From the NCBI RefSeq assembly GCF_001552215.1, contig NZ_BCQT01000001.1, positions 62,001 to 126,000 on the forward strand: a stretch of 64,000 nucleotides of DNA, given 5' to 3'. The notes under the pieces were generated by a model, which had not been told where the DNA came from, made no database searches, and saw nothing but the letters and a program-made list of their open reading frames with translations. Below are positions 16,359 through 24,892 of the stretch, in pieces (within the stretch, counting starts at the first letter, position 1; every line of letters begins with the position of its first letter). The DNA is from Actinomadura macra NBRC 14102. Lineage in GTDB: Bacteria; Actinomycetota; Actinomycetes; Streptosporangiales; Streptosporangiaceae. Both the position numbers and the translations under genes were made by a program.

Positions 16359-18539
16359 GTGGAGCCGTTGCCGCCGCCCCCTGCGGCCTATGTCGATCAT
16401 TTGCGGTCGCTCTCGGACGCGCAGCTCGTGGCCATGCTGGACGAGCACGATCTGGCCTACAGCGCTCCCGTGCCCGCGACGTTCGAGGAACTCGCCGCGG
16501 CGCTCGTCCGGCGGCGGCTCCGGGGTTTCTTCGGGACGGCGTTCAACCGGTTCGAGGAGGAGGTCCACGACGCACTGATGATCCTCGGGGCGCGTCCGGT
16601 GCCGCTGGACGAACTGGGCCGTCTGCTGGGGCCCACGTGTGACGCGGCGGCGCTGAAGCGGGTGGTGGACCGTTTCCGCGCCTCGGGGCTGGCCTGGGAG
16701 AACGACGCCGGCGTCCACCTTCTGGAGGCGCATCTCGCACCGCAGGACGGGGAACGCACGAAGCTCTCGGGGCTGGGGCGGCCGATCCGACGTCTGCTGG
16801 CCCCGTACGACCGTGCTCAGCTGTGGCCGGTGCTTGACGCTCTCGGGCTGACCGAGGGGGACGGGGAACCGGTCGAGCGTGTCGCCGCCGCGTTCGCCGA
16901 TGCCGACTGGGTGCGCCGGCATGTGGCGGGGCAAGGGGAAAGGGAACGCGCGCTGCTGCACGGGCTCGCCGAGAGCTCGCGCCCCACGTGCTGGGTGTAC
17001 GGCGACGAGTTCTCCACCTACGACCGCGAAGAACTGTTCGAGCGGATCGGTGTGACCGGTGCCCGTGATTTCGTCCTGGCCCTGGCCGGGCAAGGGCTGC
17101 TCGGCGTGACGACGACCATCGGTGACCCGGTCGACTTCACCGCCAGATCGCTGGGGGCGGAGCTGCCTCGCGAGGTCGGGATGGCGCTCCGGGGAGACTC
17201 ACCGTACGGCCGGCTTCATCCGCATCCGCCCGAGTTGCAACCCATCGACGTCGGGGCGTCCCAGGCCGACCGGGCGGGGGCCGCCGCAGTGTTCACCCTG
17301 CTCTGCGCGGTGGACCGGCTGCTGGCGCACTGCGCCGCCGACCCGCCCGCCAACCAGCAGCGGCACCAGGCCGCCTACGAGCGGGAGCCGCGCCCCCATC
17401 ACGGCGTCAACGGCCAGGAGATGGACCACCTCACCGGCTGCGTCGGCCTCTCCTACGATCTGGTCTCGCTGTTGCTGGAGATCGTCGCGTGGGCCGATCT
17501 GCTCGCCCTCGCCGCGGACGAGACGGTCTGGCTACCCACGCCCGACTACGACATCTGGCGGGCGGCCGCGCCCGCCGAACGCTGGTACACGCTGGCCGAG
17601 GCGTGGCTGTCCATGGGGCGTCTCGCCGGACGCGAATCGGCGTACGATCCCGAATTCCACGAGCCGAAGACCGTCCTCGGGCCCCATCTGAACGCGCCGG
17701 CGGCGGCCCGGCGCCGTCCGCTGGAGGTGCTCGCCGAGTTGGAGACCGGGCAGGGGGCGTCCATGGACCGCGTCTGCGCCCTGCTCGACTGGCGGGGGCC
17801 CTTCACCACGGTCGATGGGAAGGAGCGTGTACGGCTCACGCTTCAGGAGGCCGAGGTGCTGGGCGTCGTCGGGAACGGCGCGCTGACGGCGTTCGGCCGT
17901 GCCCTGCTCGACGGTCGCCGCGACTACGGGCGGTTGGAGGCCCTGCTTCCCACGCTCCTTCAGCAGGGCGGGCGCCCCCGGCCGCGCTCGGCCGCGACGC
18001 TCGGTGACCTGCGGGCGCGCCGCCGCGGCTTCGTCCGCCGCGCCGCCGTCCGCGCGGAGGACGACCAGGTCCCGCACCGGTTGCGCTTCTCCGGGCTCTC
18101 CGACTTCTGGAACCCCGACCACGCCGAACTCGCCCTCGTCGTGCACGCCCTGCGCCAGGCCGATCGCGGGCGGGGCCGCCCGGCGCGCGAGCCGCGGCGG
18201 GTCGCCGAGCTGCGCGCCGCGGCGGCCTCCTGGCATGGCGGGACCCGTTGGCTGGAGATCGCCGATCCGCGGGGGCGGCGCTACCGGTTGATGGCCCGCG
18301 TCATGCTCGTCACGGGCGGCGTCGTCGCCGCGGTGGAGGCCGTCGACGGCCTGTCGTTCACCGTCCCGGTGAAGTGGGTCAGCGGCGTGACGGTACCGAC
18401 GGACGAGGAGGCGCGCGCCCACAGCGCCTACCGGTTCCGCCCCGTCAAGCGGTTCCCCGACCCTCGGCGGCCACCCGATCCCTGGGGCGACGACCTGACC
18501 GACGAGTTCGACTCATGGTTCCAGCCGACGAGGCCATGA
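16359..18539 (+). CDS. helicase-associated (XPB/Ssl2 N-terminal-like) protein
   Basis: A 726-residue protein without Walker motifs. The start VDHLRSLSDAQLVAMLDEHDLA followed by FEELAAALVRRRLR and repeated winged-helix-like units (LDELGRLLG...ALKRVVDRFRASGLAW) resembles the actinobacterial helicase-associated domain proteins (Helicase_C_3 / XPB-Ssl2 N-terminal-like). The C-terminal segment RWLEIADPRGRRYRLMARVMLVTGGVVAAVEAVDG...TVPVKWVSGV also matches that family's usual end. It starts (GTG 16359) 25 bp after jetD in the same orientation, so it probably shares the operon. Whether it contributes to defence or is only a neighbour is unknown. The family assignment is from overall pattern and is moderate in confidence. 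Confidence 0.6.
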   Translation: MEPLPPPPAAYVDHLRSLSDAQLVAMLDEHDLAYSAPVPATFEELAAALVRRRLRGFFGTAFNRFEEEVHDALMILGARPVPLDELGRLLGPTCDAAALKRVVDRFRASGLAWENDAGVHLLEAHLAPQDGERTKLSGLGRPIRRLLAPYDRAQLWPVLDALGLTEGDGEPVERVAAAFADADWVRRHVAGQGERERALLHGLAESSRPTCWVYGDEFSTYDREELFERIGVTGARDFVLALAGQGLLGVTTTIGDPVDFTARSLGAELPREVGMALRGDSPYGRLHPHPPELQPIDVGASQADRAGAAAVFTLLCAVDRLLAHCAADPPANQQRHQAAYEREPRPHHGVNGQEMDHLTGCVGLSYDLVSLLLEIVAWADLLALAADETVWLPTPDYDIWRAAAPAERWYTLAEAWLSMGRLAGRESAYDPEFHEPKTVLGPHLNAPAAARRRPLEVLAELETGQGASMDRVCALLDWRGPFTTVDGKERVRLTLQEAEVLGVVGNGALTAFGRALLDGRRDYGRLEALLPTLLQQGGRPRPRSAATLGDLRARRRGFVRRAAVRAEDDQVPHRLRFSGLSDFWNPDHAELALVVHALRQADRGRGRPAREPRRVAELRAAAASWHGGTRWLEIADPRGRRYRLMARVMLVTGGVVAAVEAVDGLSFTVPVKWVSGVTVPTDEEARAHSAYRFRPVKRFPDPRRPPDPWGDDLTDEFDSWFQPTRP

Positions 18540-18760
18540 GGGTCGAGGTCAGGAACACCTGCCCCGTGCCGCCCGCGCCCTGCCGCGCCTCCCGCCGGTA
18601 GGGGCCGAACTGCCGGGATCACCGGGATGCAGGAGTTCCATGTGCCATCCGTCGCTGGGCCTGACGCGTCCGGGATTTCCAGCAGAGATGAATCTTCTTT
18701 CAGCAGCGTCCAGCGGGCGGCGTGACACAGAGCATGATCGAGCCTGGCGCGGCCGTCCGT

Positions 18761-20314
18761 TCAGACGCGGTCGGCGGCGGGCTCGTCCCGTTCCCGCTCG
18801 GGCGCGGCCACCGGTTCCGGCGCACCGGCCGGACGGAGGGCGACCGCCAGAACGACAGCTCCGGCGAGGGCGATCACCATGGTCCACAGGCTGGTCACGT
18901 GCATCGCGTGCATGAAGGCACGGTCGGCCGCCTCGGCGAGGCCGGGCCGGTGCGCGGCGGCCGCCGCGTGCCGGGCCTGCTCGGCGGAGATCCTCGCCTG
19001 GTCCCGGACGGGAGCCGGTGCTGCGGTCAGGGCGTCCTCGATGCCGCTCCGGTAGACGATCGACATGATCGTGCCGCCCGCCGCGATGCCGAGCACGCTG
19101 CCGGTCTGCCGGACGGTGTTGTTGACCGCCGAACCGGCTCCGGCGCGGTCCAGCGGGATGGCGCTCATCACGGCCGTGCTCACCGGGGCGATCACGGTTC
19201 CGATCGCGAGCCCCTGGACGAAGGACAGGATCTCGGTCCAGATCAGCGGGGTGTGCAGGCCGAGCAGGCTCCAGCAGCCCATGGCGAGGCCCGCGACGGC
19301 GAGCCCGGTGACCGTGACCGGCCGCGGGGAGGAACGGGCGACCAGCCGGGTCGCCAGCGGCGCGCCGAGCATCACGCCCACGGCGGCGGGCAGCGCCCCG
19401 GCCAGCCCGGCGGCCAGCGGGGAGTAGCCGCGGGCGCCCTGGAGGTAGAAGGCGGCGTAGAAGGTGCTCGCGGTCATCGCGAGGAACAGCAGGCCGAGCG
19501 CCGCGTTGCCGCCTCCGAAGATCCGCTGGGTGAGCAGCCGGGGGTCGAAGCTGGGCTGGTGGATCCGCGTCTCGACGGCCACGAACACGGCCAGCAGGAC
19601 CAGGCCGCCGGCCACGGGGACCGCCACGTCCCACCGGACCCACGCGGCCACCTGCCCGGCCCGGATCAGCCCGTACACCAGCGCGGCCAGGCCGCCGGCC
19701 GACAGCAGCAGCCCGGCGAAGTCCAGCCGGCGCGGCGTCCGGCTCCGGAAGTTCGGCACCACCCAGCCGATCGCGGCCACCGCCACGATGACGATCGGCA
19801 CGTTGACGAGGAACACCGAGCCCCACCAGAAATGGTCGAGCAGCACTCCGGCGAGCACCGGCCCGGCCGCGATCCCGACCCCGGCCGAGATGCTGACGGC
19901 GCCGAACGCCCCGGCGCGGGCCGGGCCAGTGAAGGCCCAGGTCAGGATGGCCGTGGTGGCGGGCACCGCGAGGGCGCTGCCCACTCCCATCACGGCGCGG
20001 GCCGCGATCAGCTCGGCCGCGCTGGAGGCGTACGCGGCCCACACCGACGAGAGGCCGAAGACGACCATCCCGACGAGCAGGACGGTGCGGTGGCCGAAGC
20101 GGTCGCCGAGCGCCCCGGCGGTGAACATCAGGGTGGCGAAGACGAGCGTGTAGGAGCCGACCGCCCACTGGAGCTCGCCCGGCGTGGCGCCGAGCCCGCG
20201 GTCGGGGTCGGCGAGCCGGACGAACGCGGTGTTCAGGATGGTGTTGTCCATCCAGATGACGATCGGGGAGAAGACGAGTACGGCGAGGATCAGTCGCTGC
20301 CGGGTTCCGGCCAT
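18761..20314 (-). CDS. DHA2-family MFS drug exporter
   Basis: A 517-residue, 14-helix major facilitator of the EmrB/QacA (DHA2) type. The first helix ends with the conserved acidic WMDNTILNTAF. Motif A is GALGDRFGHRTVLLVGM between helices 2 and 3. Motif C is ISAGVGIAAGPVLAGVLLDHFWW in helix 5, the antiporter signature. PLDRAGAGSAVNNTVRQTGSVLGIA in a later loop is also characteristic. It would export drug-like or secondary metabolites using the proton gradient. The gene diverges from a MarR regulator across a 55-bp palindrome that covers the promoter region, so substrate-induced derepression is likely (inference from arrangement). Confidence 0.93.
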   Translation of the reverse strand: MAGTRQRLILAVLVFSPIVIWMDNTILNTAFVRLADPDRGLGATPGELQWAVGSYTLVFATLMFTAGALGDRFGHRTVLLVGMVVFGLSSVWAAYASSAAELIAARAVMGVGSALAVPATTAILTWAFTGPARAGAFGAVSISAGVGIAAGPVLAGVLLDHFWWGSVFLVNVPIVIVAVAAIGWVVPNFRSRTPRRLDFAGLLLSAGGLAALVYGLIRAGQVAAWVRWDVAVPVAGGLVLLAVFVAVETRIHQPSFDPRLLTQRIFGGGNAALGLLFLAMTASTFYAAFYLQGARGYSPLAAGLAGALPAAVGVMLGAPLATRLVARSSPRPVTVTGLAVAGLAMGCWSLLGLHTPLIWTEILSFVQGLAIGTVIAPVSTAVMSAIPLDRAGAGSAVNNTVRQTGSVLGIAAGGTIMSIVYRSGIEDALTAAPAPVRDQARISAEQARHAAAAAHRPGLAEAADRAFMHAMHVTSLWTMVIALAGAVVLAVALRPAGAPEPVAAPERERDEPAADRV

Positions 20315-20340
20315 CGCATGCCCTTACGGAGGTAGCCTTA

Positions 20341-20395
20341 TTGTCAGGTTCTTGACGACTTGGCACAGCATGCCAATTCGTCAGGAACCTGTCAA
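20341..20395. promoter_or_regulatory. 55-bp near-perfect palindrome, MarR operator region
   Basis: Two 25-base arms (20341-20365 and 20371-20395) around a 5-base centre pair at 22 of 25 positions. Within each arm there are smaller dyads: GTCA-N6-TGAC on the left, CAGGAACCTG on the right, and TTGGCA-N5-TGCCAA at the centre. It lies between the MFS gene (start 20314) and the MarR gene (start 20422), so it most likely holds two or three MarR sites controlling both. Confidence 0.75.
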
Positions 20396-20421
20396 ACTCC
20401 GGCGCGTGCTCGCATGGGAGA

Positions 20422-20874
20422 GTGGAGCGGGTGGGAAAGTACCTGAACACCGACGGCGCGCTCGCCTTCCTGGTCCGCAGCGCCTGGCTCGGCATGCGCG
20501 CCGCCATCGGCACCGAACTGGAGGAGTTCGGGCTCTCGACACCCCAGTACGCCACGCTGATGATCGTCCAGGACCATCCTGGGCTGTCGAACGCCGACAT
20601 CGCGCGCAAGGTGTCGAGCTCCCGGCAGTCCGCCAACGAGATGCTCTCCGGGCTGGAGCGCAACGGGCTGATCCAGCGGCTGCCGCATCCGGGCGACCGG
20701 CGCACCCAGCAGATCCAGATCACCGAGGCCGGGCGGGCGCTGCTCGAACGGGCCCGGATCGCCGTCACCCGCCGCGAGGCCGAACTGGAGAGCGGGTTGG
20801 ACGAGCAGCAGCGGGCGGCCTTCCGGGCCTGGCTGGAGGGGATCGCCGAGGCCTGCGTCCCGGACGACGGCTGA
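20422..20874 (+). CDS. MarR-family regulator of the MFS exporter
   Basis: A 150-residue winged-helix regulator. The dimerisation helices (residues ~10-30 and 120-145) surround the DNA-binding core LSTPQYATLMIVQDHPGLSNADIARKV, recognition helix SSRQSANEMLSGLERNGL, and the wing LPHPGDRRTQQIQITEAG. Closely spaced GTG codons at 20422 and 20431 could both start translation; the first is used. It is divergent from the DHA2 exporter with a long palindrome between, the classic local MarR repressor arrangement. The ligand is unknown. Confidence 0.93.
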   Translation: MERVGKYLNTDGALAFLVRSAWLGMRAAIGTELEEFGLSTPQYATLMIVQDHPGLSNADIARKVSSSRQSANEMLSGLERNGLIQRLPHPGDRRTQQIQITEAGRALLERARIAVTRREAELESGLDEQQRAAFRAWLEGIAEACVPDDG

Positions 20875-20895
20875 CTCCGCGCAGGTAGCGGGCCC

Positions 20896-20921
20896 AACGC
20901 CCTTCCGATCGAGGGCGTTTG
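20896..20921 (+). terminator. hairpin after marR-type gene
   Basis: An 8-bp perfect stem (AACGCCCT / AGGGCGTT) with an 8-base loop followed by TTTG, 21 bases after the MarR stop codon. A second hairpin (GGCGCCCC / GGGGCGCC, 20952-20972) lies in the leader of the next gene. Confidence 0.55.
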
Positions 20922-20998
20922 CCGGTCGAGGGCCGGGTACCCCGGTGAGGAGGCGCCCCGGGTGGGGGCGCCGTTCCATCGTCATCTGGGGGCATCCG

Positions 20999-21826
20999 AT
21001 GGGTTTCGTCAAGACGCGCGACGGCGTCGAGATCTACTACAAGGACTGGGGTCGCGGGCAGCCGGTGGTGTTCATCCACGGGTGGCCGCTCAATGCCGAC
21101 GCGTGGGACGACCAACTGAAGGCGGTCGCCGACGCCGGTTACCGCGCCATCGCGCACGACAGGCGCGGGCACGGAAGGTCCGGCCAGCCGTGGGACGGCT
21201 ACGACTTCGACAACTTCGCCGACGACCTCAACGACCTCATCGAGGCCCTCGGGTTGTGGGACGTGGTGCTGGTGGCGCACTCGATGGGCGGCGGGGAACT
21301 GGCCCGCTACATCGGGCGGCACGGGACGAGCCGGGTGTCCAAGGCGGTGCTGCTGTCGGCGATCCCGCCCCTGATGCTCCAGACGGACACCAATCCGGAG
21401 GGTGTGCCGGCGCAGGTGTTCGAGGACATCAAGAAAAGCATCCTGAACGAGCGCTCGCAGTTCTGGAGGGAGAGCTCCGAGGGGTTCTTCAGCGCCAACC
21501 GGCCGGACACCAAGGCCACCCAGGGGAACCGGGACGCGTTCTGGTTCATGGCGATGCACGAGAGCATCAAGGCGGGCGTGGACTGCGTCACCGCCTTCGC
21601 GGAGACCGATTTCCACGAGGACCTGCGCCGGTTCGACATCCCGACGCTGATCGTGCACGGCGACGACGACCAGATCGTCCCGATCGACGCGACGGCCCGC
21701 AAGTCGGCCGAGATCATCCCTGACGCCACCCTGAAGGTCTACGAGGGCGGGTCACACGGCATCGCGCTCGTCCCCGGCGACAAGGAGCGCTTCAACGCCG
21801 ACCTGCTCGACTTCCTGGCGAGCTGA
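20999..21826 (+). CDS. chloroperoxidase/arylesterase-like alpha/beta hydrolase
   Basis: A 275-residue soluble enzyme. MGFVKTRDGVEIYYKDWG opens the fold, then FIHGWPLNADAWD (oxyanion region) and DRRGHGRSGQPWDGYDFD. The nucleophile elbow AHSMGGGE gives Ser95, VHGDDDQIVP supplies the catalytic Asp (~224), and GGSHGIAL supplies His253. This combination is that of cofactor-free (non-heme) haloperoxidase / aryl esterase proteins, which act as esterases or perhydrolases. The ATG at 20999 follows CTGGGGGCATCCG, giving a ribosome site. Open frame further upstream (20945) is low-information. It is downstream of the MarR gene but separated by a hairpin, so probably independently transcribed. Confidence 0.92.
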   Translation: MGFVKTRDGVEIYYKDWGRGQPVVFIHGWPLNADAWDDQLKAVADAGYRAIAHDRRGHGRSGQPWDGYDFDNFADDLNDLIEALGLWDVVLVAHSMGGGELARYIGRHGTSRVSKAVLLSAIPPLMLQTDTNPEGVPAQVFEDIKKSILNERSQFWRESSEGFFSANRPDTKATQGNRDAFWFMAMHESIKAGVDCVTAFAETDFHEDLRRFDIPTLIVHGDDDQIVPIDATARKSAEIIPDATLKVYEGGSHGIALVPGDKERFNADLLDFLAS

Positions 21827-21914
21827 GCAGAGCGACCGGCGGCGGCGCGAGGACCGCCGCCGGGCAGGGTTCGCGTATCGCCAGGAGTACCGCTCCACGG
21901 CACGGCCGGTGGCG

Positions 21915-22245
21915 TCAGGGGATGATCGCCCAGGCTGGGCCGTGGGTCTCCTTGACGTCCACCTGGATGAGGGACGCGGCCTCAGGGTCGATGGCACCCG
22001 GGCCAGTAACCGTCCCATGATCCGGCTGGCTTCCGCGTCGTCCATGATGTGCCAGAAGACTCCCAGCATCGTGATCGCGACCGGACGTGACAGTTCCGGC
22101 GTCTCCTGCGCCCGGTCGAGAATGTGGTCCGGTTCGTGCATGTCGGCGTCCACATACGCCGTCCGTCCTTCCGGGGTGCTGGTCAGGAGGGCACGCGCGT
22201 GCGCCAGAACGAGCAGGCCACCAAGGGAAAGTCACGCGGGGGCCC
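21915..22245 (-). pseudogene. decayed S-adenosyl methyltransferase (PF04672/DUF574-like)
   Basis: Reading the minus strand downward, one frame gives LVLAHARALLTSTPEG then RTAYVDADMHEPDHIL and ETPELSRPVAITMLGVFWHI, ending at LLARVPS near 21990. This is the central part of the actinobacterial SAM-dependent methyltransferase family PF04672, where the usual text is close to VLAHARALL...YVDADMRDPDTIL...RPVALTMLAVLHF. There is no start, no SAM-binding N-terminus, and continuity breaks after RVPS. Another frame then carries LIQVDVKETHGPAW and a stop near 21915. The intact family is about 270 residues; only ~100 remain. It is a remnant, not an expressed enzyme. Confidence 0.7.
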
Positions 22246-22513
22246 GGCGGCCGCTGACAGCCTAGTCGCAAATCTCACGAATGGTGAGTTGTTCCAGTTC
22301 GCCTTCCAATATGTGGCGATACGGTCAGGACTAGCGAGGTAGAGCGTACCGTCAATACCGCATCAGCCGCACCAGCAGGCCAGGATGCGCTTATTGGGAT
22401 AAGAATTGCGCAGAAATTCACGTCCCTCCCAGCAGGCACTGGACCGGGCGGCGCCACGGCAATGCCACCCGTCCGCCAAATTGCCCACCGGGAATCTCCG
22501 ATGAGGCGCGGCG
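22246..22513. other. non-coding gap
   Basis: No reading frame with protein-like composition on either strand. The base composition is less GC-rich than the surroundings. The rest of the decayed methyltransferase's 5' part is not recognisable here. Nothing else seen. Confidence 0.5.
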
Positions 22514-22549
22514 ACGCTTCCGGGGGCAGGGAGCAACCCCCGGAAGCGT
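22514..22549 (-). terminator. strong hairpin after the sigma/CU044 operon
   Basis: Perfect 13-bp stem (ACGCTTCCGGGGG / CCCCCGGAAGCGT) with a 10-base loop, immediately beyond the stop codon of the minus-strand gene ending at 22556. No clear T-tract on the minus strand, which is usual in high-GC actinobacteria. Confidence 0.75.
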
Positions 22550-22555
22550 GGCTTT

Positions 22556-23572
22556 CTAGCGCTGGCCTGGGCGATCAACGATCTTGACGGTGAGATAGGC
22601 GTGCCAACTGAGCAGAGTCCCCGCCCTGGCGACCGCGTTCGGGTCGGCGGGCTCGCCCGTGACGGGGATGTCGCGGGCCGCCTCGGTACCCGTGCCGAGG
22701 TAGCGGTAGGTGGCGGGGTCGATGATGGCGCTGGTCCGCTCACCGTGCCCGTCCACGTAGGCGAAGGCGTCGCCCACGCGCCCGACCTGGTCGCGCACGT
22801 GCCGGCGCAGCCGCACGCCAGGGATCTTGGGCAGGGCCCGGTAGACCGCTGCCTGGAGCCGGGGCGGGATGGGGTTCTGGAGCATCTCGTTCAGCATGCT
22901 GAAGACGTCCCCAGGCCCGGTCTTCCCGATCTGGTCGCGATAGTGGAAGGCGTAGAGCGTGCGCAGCAGAGCGTCGGGATCCGCTGGCAGGGTGTGGTAG
23001 TTGCGCATGGTGTACTTCGGTGGCCCGCCGACCCAGCGGCGGATGACCTTCGGTGAGTCGTTCTTCCCGGGGTTGTCCTTGATCACGTCGACGACGAGGC
23101 GGCCGGTCCGGGACGAGACGTAGGCGTAGCCGCGGCCGTCGATCCGCTCCCAGTGCTCGCCGGGTTCCGTGCGCGAGCGATCGACACCCTTCCACCAGGT
23201 GTTCATGTCGAACCCGCCCGCCATGGCGGTCTTGGTGTAGACCCACTGGTCGGGCCTCGGCGGCGCGTAGGACCGTCCCTCGACGGCCTTGGCGGCCCTC
23301 GCCCCGAACTGTGCGGCCTCGGCGGCGGGCGGGCCGTCGCCGTCCAGGCCCTGGAGCAGGGGGATCCCGGCCGCGGCGGTGGCGGTCAGCGCGCTCGCGA
23401 GTCCCACCCGGAGCACGAGCCGCCGGCCAGGACGTGACGGAGCGGGTTCGGTCTCCCCCGTCGAGGCCAGAGTCCTGAGCCGGTCGCGGACGGCGTCCTC
23501 CTGTTCGGCGGACATCGGCGCCATTCCGCTCCGGAATTCCTTGATCGCGTTCAGGTCGTCCATCACCTTCAC
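22556..23572 (-). CDS. CU044_5270-type membrane-anchored protein (sigma partner)
   Basis: A 338-residue protein. A cytoplasmic N-terminal region (~50 residues, MSAEQEDAVRDRLRTLA) is followed by a single membrane helix (LVLRVGLASALTATAAAGIPLL) and a large exported domain containing PDQWVYTKTAMAGG, TWWKGVDRSRTEPGEHWERIDG and TGEP. This is the usual form of the CU044_5270 family, which is regularly encoded next to ECF sigma factors in actinomycetes and is suspected to act like an anti-sigma or surface sensor. The GTG at 23572 overlaps the sigma stop by 4 bases and has AGGAG 5 bases upstream; an ATG at 23563 is possible. The stop is followed by a strong hairpin. Confidence 0.85.
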   Translation of the reverse strand: MKVMDDLNAIKEFRSGMAPMSAEQEDAVRDRLRTLASTGETEPAPSRPGRRLVLRVGLASALTATAAAGIPLLQGLDGDGPPAAEAAQFGARAAKAVEGRSYAPPRPDQWVYTKTAMAGGFDMNTWWKGVDRSRTEPGEHWERIDGRGYAYVSSRTGRLVVDVIKDNPGKNDSPKVIRRWVGGPPKYTMRNYHTLPADPDALLRTLYAFHYRDQIGKTGPGDVFSMLNEMLQNPIPPRLQAAVYRALPKIPGVRLRRHVRDQVGRVGDAFAYVDGHGERTSAIIDPATYRYLGTGTEAARDIPVTGEPADPNAVARAGTLLSWHAYLTVKIVDRPGQR

Positions 23573-24177
23573 CTCTGCTCCTCGTCCTTCCTGGTCTCCA
23601 GATCCGCTTCGGCCAGCGCCGTGCGCACCTTGCGCCGCGCCCGGTGCAGCCGCGAGCGCACCGTGCCGATGCGCAGGCCGAGCGCGTCGGCGACCTGCTC
23701 GTAGGTCAGGTCGCCCCAGGCGACCAGCAGCAGGACGTCCCGGTCCCCTCGCGAGAGGCGTCCGAGCGCGCCCGCCAGCAGTTGTTCCTGCTCCTGGGCG
23801 GCGACGCGTTCGAGCACGGCGTCGTCGATCGGCTCGGCCAGCGGGTCCTGGCCGGTGCGCTGGAGCGCCTGGTAATAGCGCTCCTCGGTCCGCCGGTGGC
23901 GGGCGATCAGATTCGTGGCGATGCCGTACAGCCAGGGCCGTGCCAGCGGACGCGTCCGGTCATAGGAGTGGCGGCGGCGGAAGGCCGCGGCGAACGTCTC
24001 GGACACGATGTCCTCGGCCGCCTGGGCGCCCAGGCGGCGCGCCGCGTAGTCGTGGATCCGATGGCCGTGCCGGTCGAAGAGCACCGAGAACCACTCGGGC
24101 TCGTCGAGCGACAGCCAGATCAGCCCGGCGTCGTCCAGCTCCTGCGCCCGCTCCGGGTCGATCATGGCGGCCGTCAT
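23569..24177 (-). CDS. ECF-type RNA polymerase sigma factor
   Basis: A 202-residue sigma factor. Region 2 spans residues ~25-100, with FSVLFDRHGHRIHDYAARRLG, AEDIVSETFAAAFRRRHSYD and WLYGIATNLIARHRR. Region 4 spans ~130-190, with LGRLSRGDRDVLLLVAWGDLTYEQVADALGLRIGTVRSRLHRARRKVR, the -35 recognition helix. It directs RNA polymerase to a specific, unknown, promoter set. It is coupled by a 4-base overlap with the membrane-anchored CU044_5270 protein, the likely signal input. ATG 24177 or 24165 could start it; neither has an evident ribosome site. Confidence 0.93.
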   Translation of the reverse strand: MTAAMIDPERAQELDDAGLIWLSLDEPEWFSVLFDRHGHRIHDYAARRLGAQAAEDIVSETFAAAFRRRHSYDRTRPLARPWLYGIATNLIARHRRTEERYYQALQRTGQDPLAEPIDDAVLERVAAQEQEQLLAGALGRLSRGDRDVLLLVAWGDLTYEQVADALGLRIGTVRSRLHRARRKVRTALAEADLETRKDEEQR

Positions 24178-24734
24178 GGGGACAACCCGCGTCGATGCAT
24201 TGCGTGCCCCTTCTCAGTCGGGAGGTCTGTGCGCACTGGTTGTCTCCCGGATCGATCGAAAGAGTTCGCGGCTCGGCTCCATGGTGGGCGCGTTTCCCTC
24301 CAGCCCGGGCGCCTGGCGGGGCGCCCGGGACATGGCAGCCGCGCTGAGCTGCGGTGTTGTTGATTTTGGGAGAGTTTGCCTTCCTTTGACGTTCGGAGTA
24401 GCTTGTCGCACACCAAAGCGCTCGCCAGGCGTTTTGTCACACCGTGTCCAAGCGGACACGATCGCCCCACATGACGCCGTCAGGTGGGGACGGCGGCGCG
24501 ATCCACGCGTCGTCCTGCGATGTCCTGCCGCGCGGGTCCTCTGCCTGAGACCCGATCGTCAGCCCGACCATGCGCACGCAATGGCGTGCTGGTGCTGAGA
24601 GAAGCCGGGACCGAATCGCAGCAGCCCCTTCACGGGGCGCCGTACACGTCAGGCTGCCCGGGCATCGACGCCCCGGAGCCTAAAACCTGTTCACACCCCT
24701 CCGTGGACGCTCGCCCCCGGGCGTCCACCCGCCT
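24178..24734. other. long intergenic region upstream of the riboswitch
   Basis: No convincing gene on either strand in 557 bases. It should hold the sigma-operon promoter (minus) and the promoter of the riboswitch-NlpC transcript (plus). One clear element is the perfect palindrome CGTGTCC-N4-GGACACG at 24443-24460, a possible operator of unknown factor. Confidence 0.5.
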
Positions 24735-24880
24735 AGTCCGCCATGCCGCCGTGCCCCCACGACGGCTCGCGGAGCCGGGGACCCACCCAGCAATCCGGGG
24801 TGAATCGGCCTGCCCTCAGGCCGTAGGGCGACTTCCACGCCCGAACCCGTCAGCTAACCCGGTAGGCGGCCTGGAAGCCA
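24735..24880 (+). promoter_or_regulatory. c-di-AMP (ydaO/yuaA-type) riboswitch
   Basis: The leader before the NlpC-like gene contains the hallmark blocks of this class in order: CCGCCATGCC, CGGAGCCGGGGACCCA, CCGGGGTGAATCGG, AGGCCGTAGGGCGACTTCC, and CCCGAACCCGTCAGCTAACC followed by GGTAGGCGG. Actinobacterial examples sit in front of secreted cell-wall hydrolases, as here. Binding of c-di-AMP normally turns expression off. The first gene downstream starts 13 bases later with its ribosome site (AAGGAG, 24880-24885). The 5' boundary is approximate. Confidence 0.88.
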
Positions 24881-24892
24881 AGGAGTTTTCCC

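Noticed and set aside
18540..18760. A small gene or remnant between the helicase-like and MFS genes
   Set aside because: Possible short frames show no recognisable domain, start or ribosome site; left unannotated.
21752..22153. 133-residue minus-strand ORF as an expressed gene
   Set aside because: Only its first half matches the SAM-methyltransferase family; the rest is Arg/Ser-rich out-of-frame sequence running into the hydrolase gene. Treated as a pseudogene fragment.
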